DNA of 35,942 bases, taken from NCBI GenBank assembly GCA_905214905.1, contig CAJMNK010000014.1, positions 1 through 35,942 on the forward strand, written 5' to 3'. This document shows positions 24,757 to 32,678 of the stretch, one piece after another. Numbering within the stretch: position 1 is the stretch's first letter; each line of letters starts with the position of its first letter. The notes below the pieces were generated by a model. That model saw only the letters and a program-made list of their open reading frames with translations. It was not told where the DNA came from and did no database searches. The position numbers and the translations under genes are program-made. This DNA is from an uncultured bacterium (GTDB lineage: Bacteria; Actinomycetota; Coriobacteriia; Coriobacteriales; Coriobacteriaceae).

Positions 24757-24789
24757 AGAAAGGGAGGGTCGGTTTACCGGCCCTCCCTT
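24757..24789 (-). terminator. Terminator of the first lipoprotein gene
   Basis: AAGGGAGGG (24760-24768) pairs with CCCTCCCTT (24781-24789), extended by CGG/CCG with a T-G wobble. On the minus strand it is followed by TTTCTT. The rest of the 308-base gap 24552-24859 holds only the phospholipase gene promoter region, for which I see no clear -35/-10. Confidence 0.7.
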
Positions 24790-24859
24790 AGTACGAAGCG
24801 CTGGGGTACCGTCGCTTGTTTGCGCTGCGCTCGTGTTTCCCGCTGCGCTCGCCAGTCGC

Positions 24860-25453
24860 TTAGCGCTTGATCTCGATATCCTCGAGCTTGACGTCCATGG
24901 CCTCGGTCTTGGCCTTGGCGATATCATCGGCAAATTCCAGGGACTTCATCATGGTCTCGACGGCGTCCTTGTGCTCCTCGACGTTGTCGATGCGCACGTA
25001 AACGCTGCCGCCTTCAACGTCGGTAAAGCACTCGGTCGTTACGCCGCCCGAGTGCGTAAAGTAAGCACTGCGCCAGGTCTTGCCGTTGTATTTAACGGGG
25101 TCGCTCTCGGTCCATCCGGAGTTGGCCTTCCACTTTGCCTCGTAGTCGAACAGTTCGTCGGCGTTCTTATCGGGGTCGAAGATGGGTATGAAGCGGTCGC
25201 TCGCATGCTCGCTCTCGGTGAACTTAAACTGGGCCCTGTCGGCGGTGTCGCCGGCAACGTCGGTGATCTCGACGCCCTCGGGAACCTCGACCTTAAACCA
25301 AATGAAGTCGGTCCTCATATCCACGGCTGGCTTTTCTGCTCCGCCGCCACCGCCACTGCCGGTAGCGCCACCGCTGCCACCGCAGCCCACCAGGGCAACT
25401 GCGGCAAAGAGACTGATGCAGAGGGTGAGAATCGCAAAGGCCTTCTTTTTCAT
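24860..25453 (-). CDS. Lipoprotein, paralogue of the next gene
   Basis: A 197-aa secreted lipoprotein. The signal peptide ends in the lipobox LVGC (Cys24), followed by a Gly/Ser-rich linker. The mature domain starts TDFIWFKVEVPEG and has a beta-rich body with a repeated KSLEFADD/ LNSIEFPDD helix near the C-terminus. Nothing links it to a named family; the pattern resembles small solute or surface lipoproteins with one folded domain. Start by AGGAGG eight bases upstream. It is about 45% similar by eye to the frame-shifted paralogue next door, from a tandem duplication. Function unknown. Confidence 0.8.
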   Translation of the reverse strand: MKKKAFAILTLCISLFAAVALVGCGGSGGATGSGGGGGAEKPAVDMRTDFIWFKVEVPEGVEITDVAGDTADRAQFKFTESEHASDRFIPIFDPDKNADELFDYEAKWKANSGWTESDPVKYNGKTWRSAYFTHSGGVTTECFTDVEGGSVYVRIDNVEEHKDAVETMMKSLEFADDIAKAKTEAMDVKLEDIEIKR

Positions 25454-25527
25454 GGTCGTGTCCTCCTCGATCTGTAACCGCCCATGGATTACCTGCCTTT
25501 ACTGTACGCGTGGACGGCTCGCTAGGG

Positions 25528-25544
25528 TGGGCCATGTGTCCCAT
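25528..25544 (-). promoter_or_regulatory. Repeated palindromic motif upstream of lipoprotein 1
   Basis: TGGGCCATGTGTCCCAT lies 75 bases upstream of the first lipoprotein start. The same 17 bases recur at 26495-26511, upstream of the second. The core TGGGnCA-TG-TGnCCCA is nearly symmetrical, so a shared regulator site is possible. Confidence 0.4.
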
Positions 25545-25592
25545 TCTGAGGGCTGGAATTGCGCCGACAAGTGGCAATATGCGCGGGTCCAA

Positions 25593-25625
25593 AAGAGGGG
25601 AGGGCCGATGCTGTCGGCCCTCCCC
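25593..25625 (-). terminator. Terminator of the second lipoprotein gene
   Basis: GGGGAGGGCCGA (25597-25608) pairs perfectly with TCGGCCCTCCCC (25614-25625), loop TGCTG, followed on the minus strand by TCTTTT. Confidence 0.85.
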
Positions 25626-25693
25626 GGGTTGGGCGCCCGTTGTTTTAATGGGCGCATGCGCGCTGGTGCGCGTAGGCGCGTGCGGGTGTCCCG

Positions 25694-26295
25694 TTACTTG
25701 ATCTCGATGCTCGAAATCTCGACTTCGCGTGCCTCGGAAACTGCCTCTGCCATGTCATCGGGGAACTCGATGGAGTTGAGGAGCGCCTCGGCTTCTTTCT
25801 TGTGCTGGTCGAAGTTCGAGATGAGGACGTAGACGCTTCCCGGCTCAACGTCGGTAAAGAGGAGGGTTGTGATGCCACTGTTGTCCTCGTACGTTCCGAC
25901 GAGCCACGTCCTGCCGTTATACTCGACGGACCCGCCATCCTTCCACTGGAACGTATCCCCCTTCTTTTCCGCCTGGTCGGCGTGGGATTCCTCGGCAGTC
26001 AGCGCTTTTTTCCAAACGGGGATAAAACGATCGGCCGAGGCGTTCTCGTCTTCGGGGAAGGTGAGCTGGACCCTGTCGGCATTCTTGCCGGCGGAGTCGC
26101 TTACGCCGACGCCCTCGGGCATCTCGACCTTAAACCAGATAAAGTCGGTCTTCTTGGCGACGGGGCCTTTTCCTTGCTTTCGCTCTTGGCGGTGCTGCCG
26201 CCTCCGCCCGATGCGCTCCCGCCGCAGCCGACAAGGGCAAATGCGGCAAAGAGGGCGACGCAAAGGGAAAGGATCGATAGGGTCTTTTTCTTCAT
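25694..26295 (-). pseudogene. Lipoprotein paralogue, frame-shifted
   Basis: The N-terminal half in one frame reads MKKKTLSILSLCVALFAAF then ALVGCGGS (lipobox Cys at 24), ending with KSESKEKA. The C-terminal half in another frame reads PVAKKTDFIWFKVEMPEG and continues to a stop at 25694. Adding one base to the GGGG run at 26162-26165 joins them into one 200-aa protein that matches the 24860-25453 paralogue in length and order. AGGAGG precedes the ATG. A one-base deletion in a homopolymer can be a true mutation, a phase-variable site or a sequencing error. Confidence 0.75.
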
Positions 26296-26494
26296 GGTGG
26301 TGTCCTCCTTGTCTGCCAGGGACATCGTGTGCCGCGGATCGCTGGGGCGGCGGTTGCGCGTGCACATGATGACTTTGTTTGCTGTGCGGTGATTCCTCCA
26401 TTCGTCGTCCGGTGCCGTGATGAGCGTTGCCCCAACATGGGGCTCCTTACCTATATGTATGCCCCAGTTGCCGCTGCCCGGGAGTCTCGAAACG

Positions 26495-26511
26495 TGGGCC
26501 ATGTGTCCCAT
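26495..26511 (-). promoter_or_regulatory. Second copy of the palindromic motif
   Basis: Identical 17 bases to 25528-25544, here 200 bases upstream of the second lipoprotein start and in the divergent region shared with fchA. It may bind the same regulator. Confidence 0.4.
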
Positions 26512-26566
26512 GTTTGCGTTGGCATGGCCTATCGTTCGTCATAGAAATCCGCGATGGCCAGGTGCG

Positions 26567-26595
26567 CTGACGCCCATGTGCTTATGGGCTAGACT
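26567..26595 (+). promoter_or_regulatory. Candidate promoter for fchA-folD with an embedded palindrome
   Basis: -35 CTGACG (26567-26572), 17-base spacer, -10 TAGACT (26590-26595). GCCCAT-GTGCTT-ATGGGC (26572-26589) is a perfect 6-bp palindrome that fills the spacer. The remaining 378-base divergent gap 26296-26672 also has a 7-bp hairpin (CGGTCGG ... CCGACCG, 26618-26645) close to the start. Confidence 0.4.
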
Positions 26596-26672
26596 TAGCA
26601 CCATTATGTGATCGATGCGGTCGGTCGGCGGTTGCCACCCGACCGATGTATATGACTTGAAGGTGCATGCGT

Positions 26673-27305
26673 ATGAGCCAAGAGATGATGGACAAGACCT
26701 GCCGCGGGTTTGCCGAGGCGCTTGCCGCGCGCGAGCCGGTGCCCGGCGGCGGCAGCGCGAGCGCCTTTGTGGGTGCGCTGGGCGCCTCGCTGTGCGGGAT
26801 GGTCGCGCGCTACGGCGCGACCAACCCCGCGCTTGCCGATCGCGCGGATGACCTGACGCGCGCGTTTGCCCAGGCTGATGAGCTGGCCCAGGAGCTTGTC
26901 GAGTTGGTTGCCGAGGACGTTCGTGCCTATGGGCAGGTGTCCGCGGCGTACGGTATTCCGCGTGACGATCCGGCTCGAGCGACCGCGATTCAGGATGCGC
27001 TGCATGTGGCCGCTATGCCGCCGTATCGCATTATGGATGCCTGCGGGCGTGCGCTGGCGCTGCTCGAGGACATGGCCGACAAGGGTTCGCGTCAGCTGCT
27101 GTCCGATGTGGCGTGCGGCGCCGTGTTCTGCCGTTCCGCTATGCAGGGCGCGAGCTTGACGCTCTTTGCGAACACCACGTCTATGAAGGATCGCGCTCGT
27201 GCTGAGGAGCTCGAGACGGCGTGTGATGAGTTGCTCGACATGTGGTTGCCGCGCGCCGATGCGCTGGCGCGCCGCGCCGCCGACGCCGCAAGGAAGAGGG
27301 GATAG
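26673..27305 (+). CDS. fchA: Formiminotransferase-cyclodeaminase family protein / methenyl-THF cyclohydrolase (FchA-type)
   Basis: A 210-aa helical protein of the FTCD cyclodeaminase family, which in clostridial FchA hydrolyses methenyl-THF to 10-formyl-THF. The family loop PVPGGGSASAFVGALGASL is near the N-terminus (about 23-41), and NTTSMKD near residue 170 matches another conserved segment. The start at 26673 is preferred over 26667 because GAAGGTG at 26659-26665 is spaced for it. The folD ATG follows two bases after the stop, so translation is coupled. Formimino-THF cyclodeaminase in histidine breakdown is the alternative, but no formiminotransferase is near and folD is, so the cyclohydrolase role is favoured. 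Confidence 0.85.
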   Translation: MSQEMMDKTCRGFAEALAAREPVPGGGSASAFVGALGASLCGMVARYGATNPALADRADDLTRAFAQADELAQELVELVAEDVRAYGQVSAAYGIPRDDPARATAIQDALHVAAMPPYRIMDACGRALALLEDMADKGSRQLLSDVACGAVFCRSAMQGASLTLFANTTSMKDRARAEELETACDELLDMWLPRADALARRAADAARKRG

Positions 27306-27307
27306 CC

Positions 27308-28162
27308 ATGGCTGAACTGCTGAAGGGTGCCCCCGTTGCTCGCGCTTTGACTGAGGAACTTGCTGCTCGCTGCGTGGCTTTGCGCGAGCGCGGCGTTGTG
27401 CCGACGCTGGCTATCGTGCGCGTGGGTGAACGCGAGGACGACCTATCCTACGAGCGCGGTGCGCTCAAGCGCTGCGAAAAGGTTGGCATTGAGGCTCGCC
27501 GCGTTTTGCTTCCCGCCGATGTTTCGCAGGACGAGCTGTTGGCGGCCATCGAGGACATCAATACCGATTCGTCTGTTCATGGCTGCCTGATGTTCCGCCC
27601 GCTGCCCGCCGGCCTTGACGAGGACGCGGTTGCCGCGGCACTCGATCCTGCCAAGGACGTTGACTCCATGACGCCGGCTTCGCTGCTCACCACGCTTTCG
27701 GGGCGCGGCGAGGGTTTTGCCCCCTGCACAGCCGAAGCCGTGCTTGCTTTGCTGGATCATTACGGCGTTGAGCTGGATGGGGCCAAGGTCGCGGTCGTTG
27801 GTCGGTCGCTGGTGATTGGCCGTCCCGTTGCCGCCATGCTTACGGCTCGCAATGCCACAGTGACGACGTGCCATACGCATACGCACGACCTTGCTGCCGA
27901 GTGCCGTGCTGCCGACATTGTGGTTGCCGCCGTTGGACGCGCGCGTACGATTGACGTGGATGCGGTTCGAGAGGGCCAGACGATCATTGATGTTGGCATT
28001 AATTGGGACGAGGCCGCTGGCAAGTTGGTGGGTGACGTCGATTCTGATGCTGCGGAGCCGGTCGTTAACGCCATCACGCCCGTGCCGGGCGGCGTGGGCG
28101 CTGTGACGACGGCGATCCTCGCCAAACACGTGATCGAGGCGGCCGAGCGCGCATCGAAATAG
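27308..28162 (+). CDS. folD: Methylene-THF dehydrogenase (FolD fold) lacking cyclohydrolase residues
   Basis: FolD normally oxidises methylene-THF and hydrolyses methenyl-THF. The 284-aa protein has the FolD fold: the PCTAEAVLALL motif, then the Rossmann GRSLVIGRPVAAML and the HTHTHDLA segment. In the active site Tyr48 is kept (SYERGALKRCEKVGI), but the Lys four residues on, essential for the cyclohydrolase, is A52. The conserved Gln of VQLPLP is replaced by Phe (MFRPLP). The Asp of KDVDSMTP is kept. The human dehydrogenase-cyclohydrolase Lys56 work (established knowledge) shows the dehydrogenase can survive its loss. The protein is therefore probably dehydrogenase-only, relying on FchA two bases upstream. 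Confidence 0.92.
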   Translation: MAELLKGAPVARALTEELAARCVALRERGVVPTLAIVRVGEREDDLSYERGALKRCEKVGIEARRVLLPADVSQDELLAAIEDINTDSSVHGCLMFRPLPAGLDEDAVAAALDPAKDVDSMTPASLLTTLSGRGEGFAPCTAEAVLALLDHYGVELDGAKVAVVGRSLVIGRPVAAMLTARNATVTTCHTHTHDLAAECRAADIVVAAVGRARTIDVDAVREGQTIIDVGINWDEAAGKLVGDVDSDAAEPVVNAITPVPGGVGAVTTAILAKHVIEAAERASK

Positions 28163-28194
28163 GCGTTTTGGGCTGTTTGAGGGGTTAGCTCTAT

Positions 28195-28435
28195 ACCCCG
28201 TGGACAAAAAATGCCAAATATGAGTACTGTTTCCAAGATAGTCACATATTCTTTAGGTCAAATAGGCTCTCTAACGATATTTATTATCGATAAAGAGCCT
28301 ATTTTATTGGACCTATGAGGAATTACATCATCTAATTTTTGAACAAATGTAGACTTTTGACACCCATACGTAGCAAAATTGATGTTACTAAATTGGTGAC
28401 AGTACTCACATTTGGCATTTTTTGACCACAGGGGT
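28195..28435. mobile_element. AT-rich MITE-like element with long terminal inverted repeats
   Basis: The ends 28195-28230 and 28399-28435 are near-perfect inverted repeats (about 36 bases, one indel and two or three mismatches; both contain CAAAAAATGCCAAAT and GAGTACTGT). Similarity continues inward to about 53 bases. GC is much lower than the flanks. No transposase is encoded and no clear target-site duplication is seen. The reading frames that cross it (KNAKYEYCFQ on plus, KNAKCEYCHQ on minus) are shadows of the repeat. It sits just after folD and just before the dipeptidase promoter region. Confidence 0.65.
28261..28308 (+). terminator. Hairpin with T tract inside the element, likely ends folD mRNA
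   Basis: AATAGGCTCT (28261-28270) pairs with AGAGCCTATT (28294-28303); CGATA and TATCG extend the stem. TTTTATT follows on the plus strand. Confidence 0.55.
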
Positions 28436-28516
28436 TGCCAGCGCCGCGGTTTCGCCCTTTCTGCGCCGAAGCGATACACTGTTATCGTTTGATTTCTTCG
28501 CTCAAGGAGGATGCGC

Positions 28517-30040
28517 ATGCCGTGCACAACGATTTTGGTTGGTAAGAACGCGAGCTACGACGGGTCGACGTTGGTTGCCCGCAACGAGGACTCGTCCAAC
28601 GGGGTGTTTGAGCCCAAGCGTATGCGCGTGGTGCATCCCGACGAGCAGCCGCGCGTCTACACGAGCGTCCTGAGTCACCTGACCGTTGAACTGCCCGATA
28701 ACCCCATGCGCTACACGAGCGTCCCCGATGTTGTCCCGGGCCACGGCATCTGGGCCGAGGCCGGTTTCAACGAGCTCAATGTGGGCATGTCCGCAACCGA
28801 GACGCTCACCACCAACGAGCGCGTTCGCGGCGCCGACCCGCTCGTCGACTACGTGCCCGCCAAGGGCAACGAGGACGAGGACGGCTATGTTCCGGCGCAG
28901 CCCGGCGGTCTGGGCGAGGAGGACATGGTGACCCTGGTGCTGCCATATGCCAAATCCGCCCGCGACGGCGTACGCATTCTGGGTGACCTGCTCGAGCGCT
29001 ATGGCACCTACGAGAACAACGGCATCGCCTTTAGCGACGTGGACGAGATCTGGTGGCTCGAGACCATCGGCGGTCACCACTGGATCGCCAAGCGCGTGCC
29101 CGATGACGCCTATGTGACCATGCCCAACCAGCTGGGTATCGACAGCTTTGACCTGGATGACGCCGAGGGCGCCCAGGCCGATCACATGTGCTCCGCCGAC
29201 TTGCGCGCCTGGATGGCCGAGTGGCATCTGGACCTGACGCTGGGCGTCGAGGGCGACGGCCCGGCTGCGGTCTTTAACCCGCGCGAGGCCTTTGGCTCGC
29301 ACAGCGACAGCGACCACGTCTACAACACGCCGCGCGCGTGGTACATGCAGCGCTGTCTCAACCCCAGCGACGTGTGGGATGGCCCCGACACCGACTACAC
29401 GCCCGAGAGCGACGATATCCCCTGGAGCCGCGTGCCCGAGCGCAAGGTGACCATCGAGGACATCAAGTACGTACTCTCGAGCCACTACCAGGGCACGGAG
29501 TACGATTGCTACGGTAGCAAGGGCACGCCCGCTACGCGTGGCGCCTATCGCCCCATCGGCATCAACCGCAACAGCCAGCTCGCCGTGTTGCAGCTGCGTC
29601 CCTATGCACAGCCGGCCTATCGCGCCGTGCAGTGGATGGCGTTTGGCTCCAACTCGTTTAACGCGCTGGTTCCGCTGTACGCCAACGTCGAGACCATGCC
29701 CGAGTACTATGCCGACACGCAGGCTCGCGTGACGTCCGAAAACTTCTACTGGACCAACCGCCTGATCGGCGCGCTGGCTGACGTCCGCTTCCATGAGTGC
29801 GGTCGCGCGGTCGAGGATTATCAGGAGAAGGTCGGTGGCATGGGCCACAAGCAGATCCATGACATCGACGCTGCCGTAGCCGTTCTGCCCGAGGCCGAAG
29901 TGCCTGCCGAGCTTGCACGCGCCAATGAGGCCTTTGCCGAGCGTGTTCGCGTGGAGACCGATGCTCTACTGGGCAAGGTGCTCTACACCACGAGCTGCGC
30001 CATGAAGAACTCTTTCGCGATGAACGACAACGTGAGGTAG
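28517..30040 (+). CDS. C69-family dipeptidase
   Basis: A peptidase family C69 (PepD-like) N-terminal nucleophile hydrolase, 507 aa. The catalytic Cys is C3 in MPCTTILVGKNAS, the standard family start, followed by DGSTLVARNEDS and, further on, the family segments WAEAGFNELNVGMSATET and EIWWLETIGGHHWIAKRVP. It acts on dipeptides in the cytoplasm. ATG 28517 is chosen over 28511 because AAGGAGG at 28504-28510 abuts the latter. The length and overall order fit the family. It is monocistronic as far as visible. No signal peptide is seen. Confidence 0.92.
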   Translation: MPCTTILVGKNASYDGSTLVARNEDSSNGVFEPKRMRVVHPDEQPRVYTSVLSHLTVELPDNPMRYTSVPDVVPGHGIWAEAGFNELNVGMSATETLTTNERVRGADPLVDYVPAKGNEDEDGYVPAQPGGLGEEDMVTLVLPYAKSARDGVRILGDLLERYGTYENNGIAFSDVDEIWWLETIGGHHWIAKRVPDDAYVTMPNQLGIDSFDLDDAEGAQADHMCSADLRAWMAEWHLDLTLGVEGDGPAAVFNPREAFGSHSDSDHVYNTPRAWYMQRCLNPSDVWDGPDTDYTPESDDIPWSRVPERKVTIEDIKYVLSSHYQGTEYDCYGSKGTPATRGAYRPIGINRNSQLAVLQLRPYAQPAYRAVQWMAFGSNSFNALVPLYANVETMPEYYADTQARVTSENFYWTNRLIGALADVRFHECGRAVEDYQEKVGGMGHKQIHDIDAAVAVLPEAEVPAELARANEAFAERVRVETDALLGKVLYTTSCAMKNSFAMNDNVR

Positions 30041-30139
30041 GGATTTCCCGTCAATCGAATAGCGCTAAAACGCTTTGTCGCTTTCGCTCAATCTTGGGTA
30101 CAAGAACGCCAATGCAGTTGTTTGTGATTGGAGACAACC

Positions 30140-30556
30140 ATGGTTATGAAACTCGATCAGCTTGTTAACGGCGCCATTAACGTGGGCTTTGGCGCTGCCG
30201 CCGTTGCTGTCGAAGGCGGCAAGAAGGTCCTCGACGACCTTAACACCAAGGGCGAGCAGGTCCGCAAGGACACCGCCACCCCCGATATCGCCCGCAGTGT
30301 GTCCGACATGTTCGAGCAGGCCGGCGGTACCATCTCCGATCTGACCGAGCGCTTGGGCATGCAGGGCGAGACCGCGGCCCAGCGCGTGCTCGACGAGCTC
30401 ATCCTTGCCCGCGTCCGCGTTATGACCGCCCCCGAGCGCACGGCCTTCCTAGCCCATGTGCGCGACATCGTCGATTCAGTCGAGGACAACGTGACCTCGG
30501 TGCCCGTCGAGTCCGTTGAGCCCGACGATGCGAAGGATACCGAAGAGGCCGAGTAG
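30140..30556 (+). CDS. Phasin-like helical protein
   Basis: A 138-aa almost all-helical soluble protein (LDQLVNGAINVGFGAAAVAVEGGKK, FEQAGGTISDLTERLG, then an acidic tail ending DDAKDTEEAE). The central helical pattern resembles phasin-type proteins that bind polyester granules or membranes. GGAG at 30130-30133 is six bases before the ATG. The UbiB-type kinase starts eight bases after its stop, so they form an operon. Phasin-like genes next to UbiB kinases are a recurrent pairing, with no settled function. Confidence 0.7.
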   Translation: MVMKLDQLVNGAINVGFGAAAVAVEGGKKVLDDLNTKGEQVRKDTATPDIARSVSDMFEQAGGTISDLTERLGMQGETAAQRVLDELILARVRVMTAPERTAFLAHVRDIVDSVEDNVTSVPVESVEPDDAKDTEEAE

Positions 30557-30564
30557 CAGCGCAG

Positions 30565-32328
30565 ATGGCAGATTCCACCACCGATTACAACAATCTAGAT
30601 CCTCTGGGTGACGAGGCGGCGGTTGTCGATGAGGTCGATGCCGCCGTCTCGGGCGCTCGCAAGAAGCCGCGTGCTGTCGATATGGTGCCCGAGGAGCCCG
30701 ACGCGATGGCGCCGGACGAGGAATACCAGCTCACGCCGGCGGGTCGTCGCGAACGCATCGGGCAGATTGTTCGTCTGGTCAAAAAGTACCGCGTGTGGGA
30801 TAACCTCACGCCGGTTCGTTTGCGCCGCCTGCTCGAGGAACTCGGCCCCATGTTCGTCAAGATGGGGCAGATTCTGGCCAACCGGTCCGAGATTCTGCCG
30901 CAACGCTTTTGCGACGAGCTGCGTCGTCTGCGCTCCGACGTGGAGCCGGTGCCGTACGAGGTCGTACTCAGTTGTCTGGAAGAAGAATACGGCCTGCGCC
31001 TGGGGGAGATGTTCGATGCGATCGACCCCAATCCGCTTGGTAGCGCATCGCTCGCGCAGGTGCACCGCGCTCGTCTGGTGACGGGCGAGGACGTGGCCGT
31101 CAAGGTGCAGCGCCCCGGTGCGCAGCAGGTTATGGCACAGGACATCGATATCATCCGCTCGGTGGTGCGTATCGTTTCCAAGTTCGTCAACACCGATCAA
31201 TTCGTTGACCTGCACGGCGTAGTCGAGGAGTTGTGGACCTCGTTTCGCGAGGAGACCAACTTTTTGGCCGAGGCCAAAAACCTCAACGACTTCTACGAGT
31301 TCCATAAGAGCGTTCATGGCGTGACGTGCCCTAAATCCTATCTGGACCTATGCACCGAGCACGTGGTGGTCATGGATTACGTCGACGGCATTTCGATCGC
31401 CGATCCTGAACGCTTGGTGGCCGAGGGCTATGACTTGGAAAAGATCGGTGCCGCGATCGTCGAGGACTACTCGACGCAGGTGCTCGACGACGGCTTTTTC
31501 CATGCCGACCCGCATGCGGGAAACATCATTCTCAAGGACGGTATCGTTTACTTTATCGACTTGGGCATGGTCGGACGCATGTCGAGTCACGATCGCGGTA
31601 TCGTAAAGGACATGATTTTCGCCGTGGCCGAGGGTGACGTTCCCAAGCTCAAGGATTCGCTCATGCGCTTCGCCGTGACGCGTGGCGATTCGGCCGAGCT
31701 CGATCATTCAGCGTTTTTGTCCGACCTTGACTTTATCGTGGCTGACTTTGCGGGCCTTGACCTGAAGGATCTTGATATCGGCGAGTTTTTGACCTCGCTG
31801 TTAAACCTGGCGCGCAAAAACGATGTTGAGCTGCCGAGCGTGGTGACGATGTTCGCGCGCGGCATGGTGACGCTCGAGGGTTTGCTGACCGAGTACATGC
31901 CCAACGTCAACATGATCCAGATCATCCAAACGCACATTAAAAACGAGAAAAGCACCTATGCGCGTGTGCGCGATATGGGGCGCGATCTTGCCGCGAGCAG
32001 CTATCGCGCGGCGAAGGGCTCACTCGAGGCGGCTGAGTACCTGGGGCTGGCTTCGCGCATGCTTACGCGCGGCCAGCTTAAGGTGAACACGCAGATCATG
32101 AGCAGCGATAAGGCACTGCGACAGCTGGGCGGAATTATCGACCGCATGTCGATGGCTATCGTTATCGCCGGCCTGTTTATCGGTTCGTCGGTGGTGTACT
32201 ACGCACGCATCGAGCCGGTTGTGTTTGGTATCCCGGTCATTGGCTTTATGGGCTACGTGAGCGCGCTGGTGCTGGCGCTTATGCTGGGCCGCAATATCTG
32301 GCTCAACAGCCACGGCGGCAAACACTAG
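30565..32328 (+). CDS. UbiB/AarF (ABC1) atypical kinase
   Basis: A 587-aa membrane-bound kinase-like ATPase. The UbiB-specific KxGQ motif is at 99-102 (FVKMGQ), the A-rich loop is in PLGSASLAQVH, the catalytic loop is HADPHAGN (H313 onward) and the metal DLG is at D332 (YFIDLGMVG). Two hydrophobic helices lie at the C-terminus (MAIVIAGLFIGSSVVYYA and IPVIGFMGYVSALVLALMLG). In proteobacteria UbiB helps ubiquinone synthesis; actinobacteria use menaquinone, so the role here is unknown (lipid or quinone handling is inferred). The ribosome site is weak and translation is probably coupled to the phasin-like gene. A terminator follows. Confidence 0.93.
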   Translation: MADSTTDYNNLDPLGDEAAVVDEVDAAVSGARKKPRAVDMVPEEPDAMAPDEEYQLTPAGRRERIGQIVRLVKKYRVWDNLTPVRLRRLLEELGPMFVKMGQILANRSEILPQRFCDELRRLRSDVEPVPYEVVLSCLEEEYGLRLGEMFDAIDPNPLGSASLAQVHRARLVTGEDVAVKVQRPGAQQVMAQDIDIIRSVVRIVSKFVNTDQFVDLHGVVEELWTSFREETNFLAEAKNLNDFYEFHKSVHGVTCPKSYLDLCTEHVVVMDYVDGISIADPERLVAEGYDLEKIGAAIVEDYSTQVLDDGFFHADPHAGNIILKDGIVYFIDLGMVGRMSSHDRGIVKDMIFAVAEGDVPKLKDSLMRFAVTRGDSAELDHSAFLSDLDFIVADFAGLDLKDLDIGEFLTSLLNLARKNDVELPSVVTMFARGMVTLEGLLTEYMPNVNMIQIIQTHIKNEKSTYARVRDMGRDLAASSYRAAKGSLEAAEYLGLASRMLTRGQLKVNTQIMSSDKALRQLGGIIDRMSMAIVIAGLFIGSSVVYYARIEPVVFGIPVIGFMGYVSALVLALMLGRNIWLNSHGGKH

Positions 32329-32379
32329 AGGCTGCGACCGTCACCGCTTTTTCCTATCGCAAACAATAGCTTTTACCTT

Positions 32380-32407
32380 GGGCTTCGCCTGTGTGCGGGG
32401 CCCTTTT
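32380..32407 (+). terminator. Terminator after the UbiB-type kinase
   Basis: GGGCTTCGC (32380-32388) pairs with GCGGGGCCC (32395-32403) with two T-G wobbles, loop CTGTGT, then TTTT. Confidence 0.75.
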
Positions 32408-32440
32408 GCGTGATACCATTTTGACGATAATAATCGATGG

Positions 32441-32615
32441 CCTAGATGGTGGTGCGGAGACGCACGAACGCGCGGTTTTCCTGCGCGTTTGGGAGAATCG
32501 GGGTGCAAGTCCCCGGCTGTACCAGTAACCGTAATTCCTCTTGGCTCGGGATGTTCGCGTCGCAGATCGGACGACGCGCCTGAGCCGTTAAGGTTAAGTC
32601 GGATCGCCTCCCATC
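32441..32615 (+). promoter_or_regulatory. Cobalamin (adenosylcobalamin-type) riboswitch
   Basis: The conserved core GGGGTGCAAGTCCCC (32500-32514) runs into GGCTGTACCAGTAACCGTAA, the signature of the class. The B12 box is AGTCGGATCGCCTCCC (32597-32612). A hairpin GCGTCG/CGACGC (32557-32562, 32572-32577) inside GGCTC/GAGCC forms the side domain. CCTCC (32607-32611) of the B12 box could pair with GGAGG (32660-32664) near the start of the next gene, suggesting translational control. This class usually shuts the gene off when cobalamin is plentiful. Confidence 0.85.
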
Positions 32616-32678
32616 TTGCATGCGGCTGCGGCGTATGCCGCCGGTGTGCATAGGGCTCTGGAGGGAAGGGGGACCCCG

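Noticed and set aside
26292..26438. A 48-codon minus-strand leader-like frame with AAGGAG upstream, its stop overlapping the second lipoprotein ATG
   Set aside because: The layout is attractive, but the protein is low in normal composition and no relative is known; kept as a weak possibility only.
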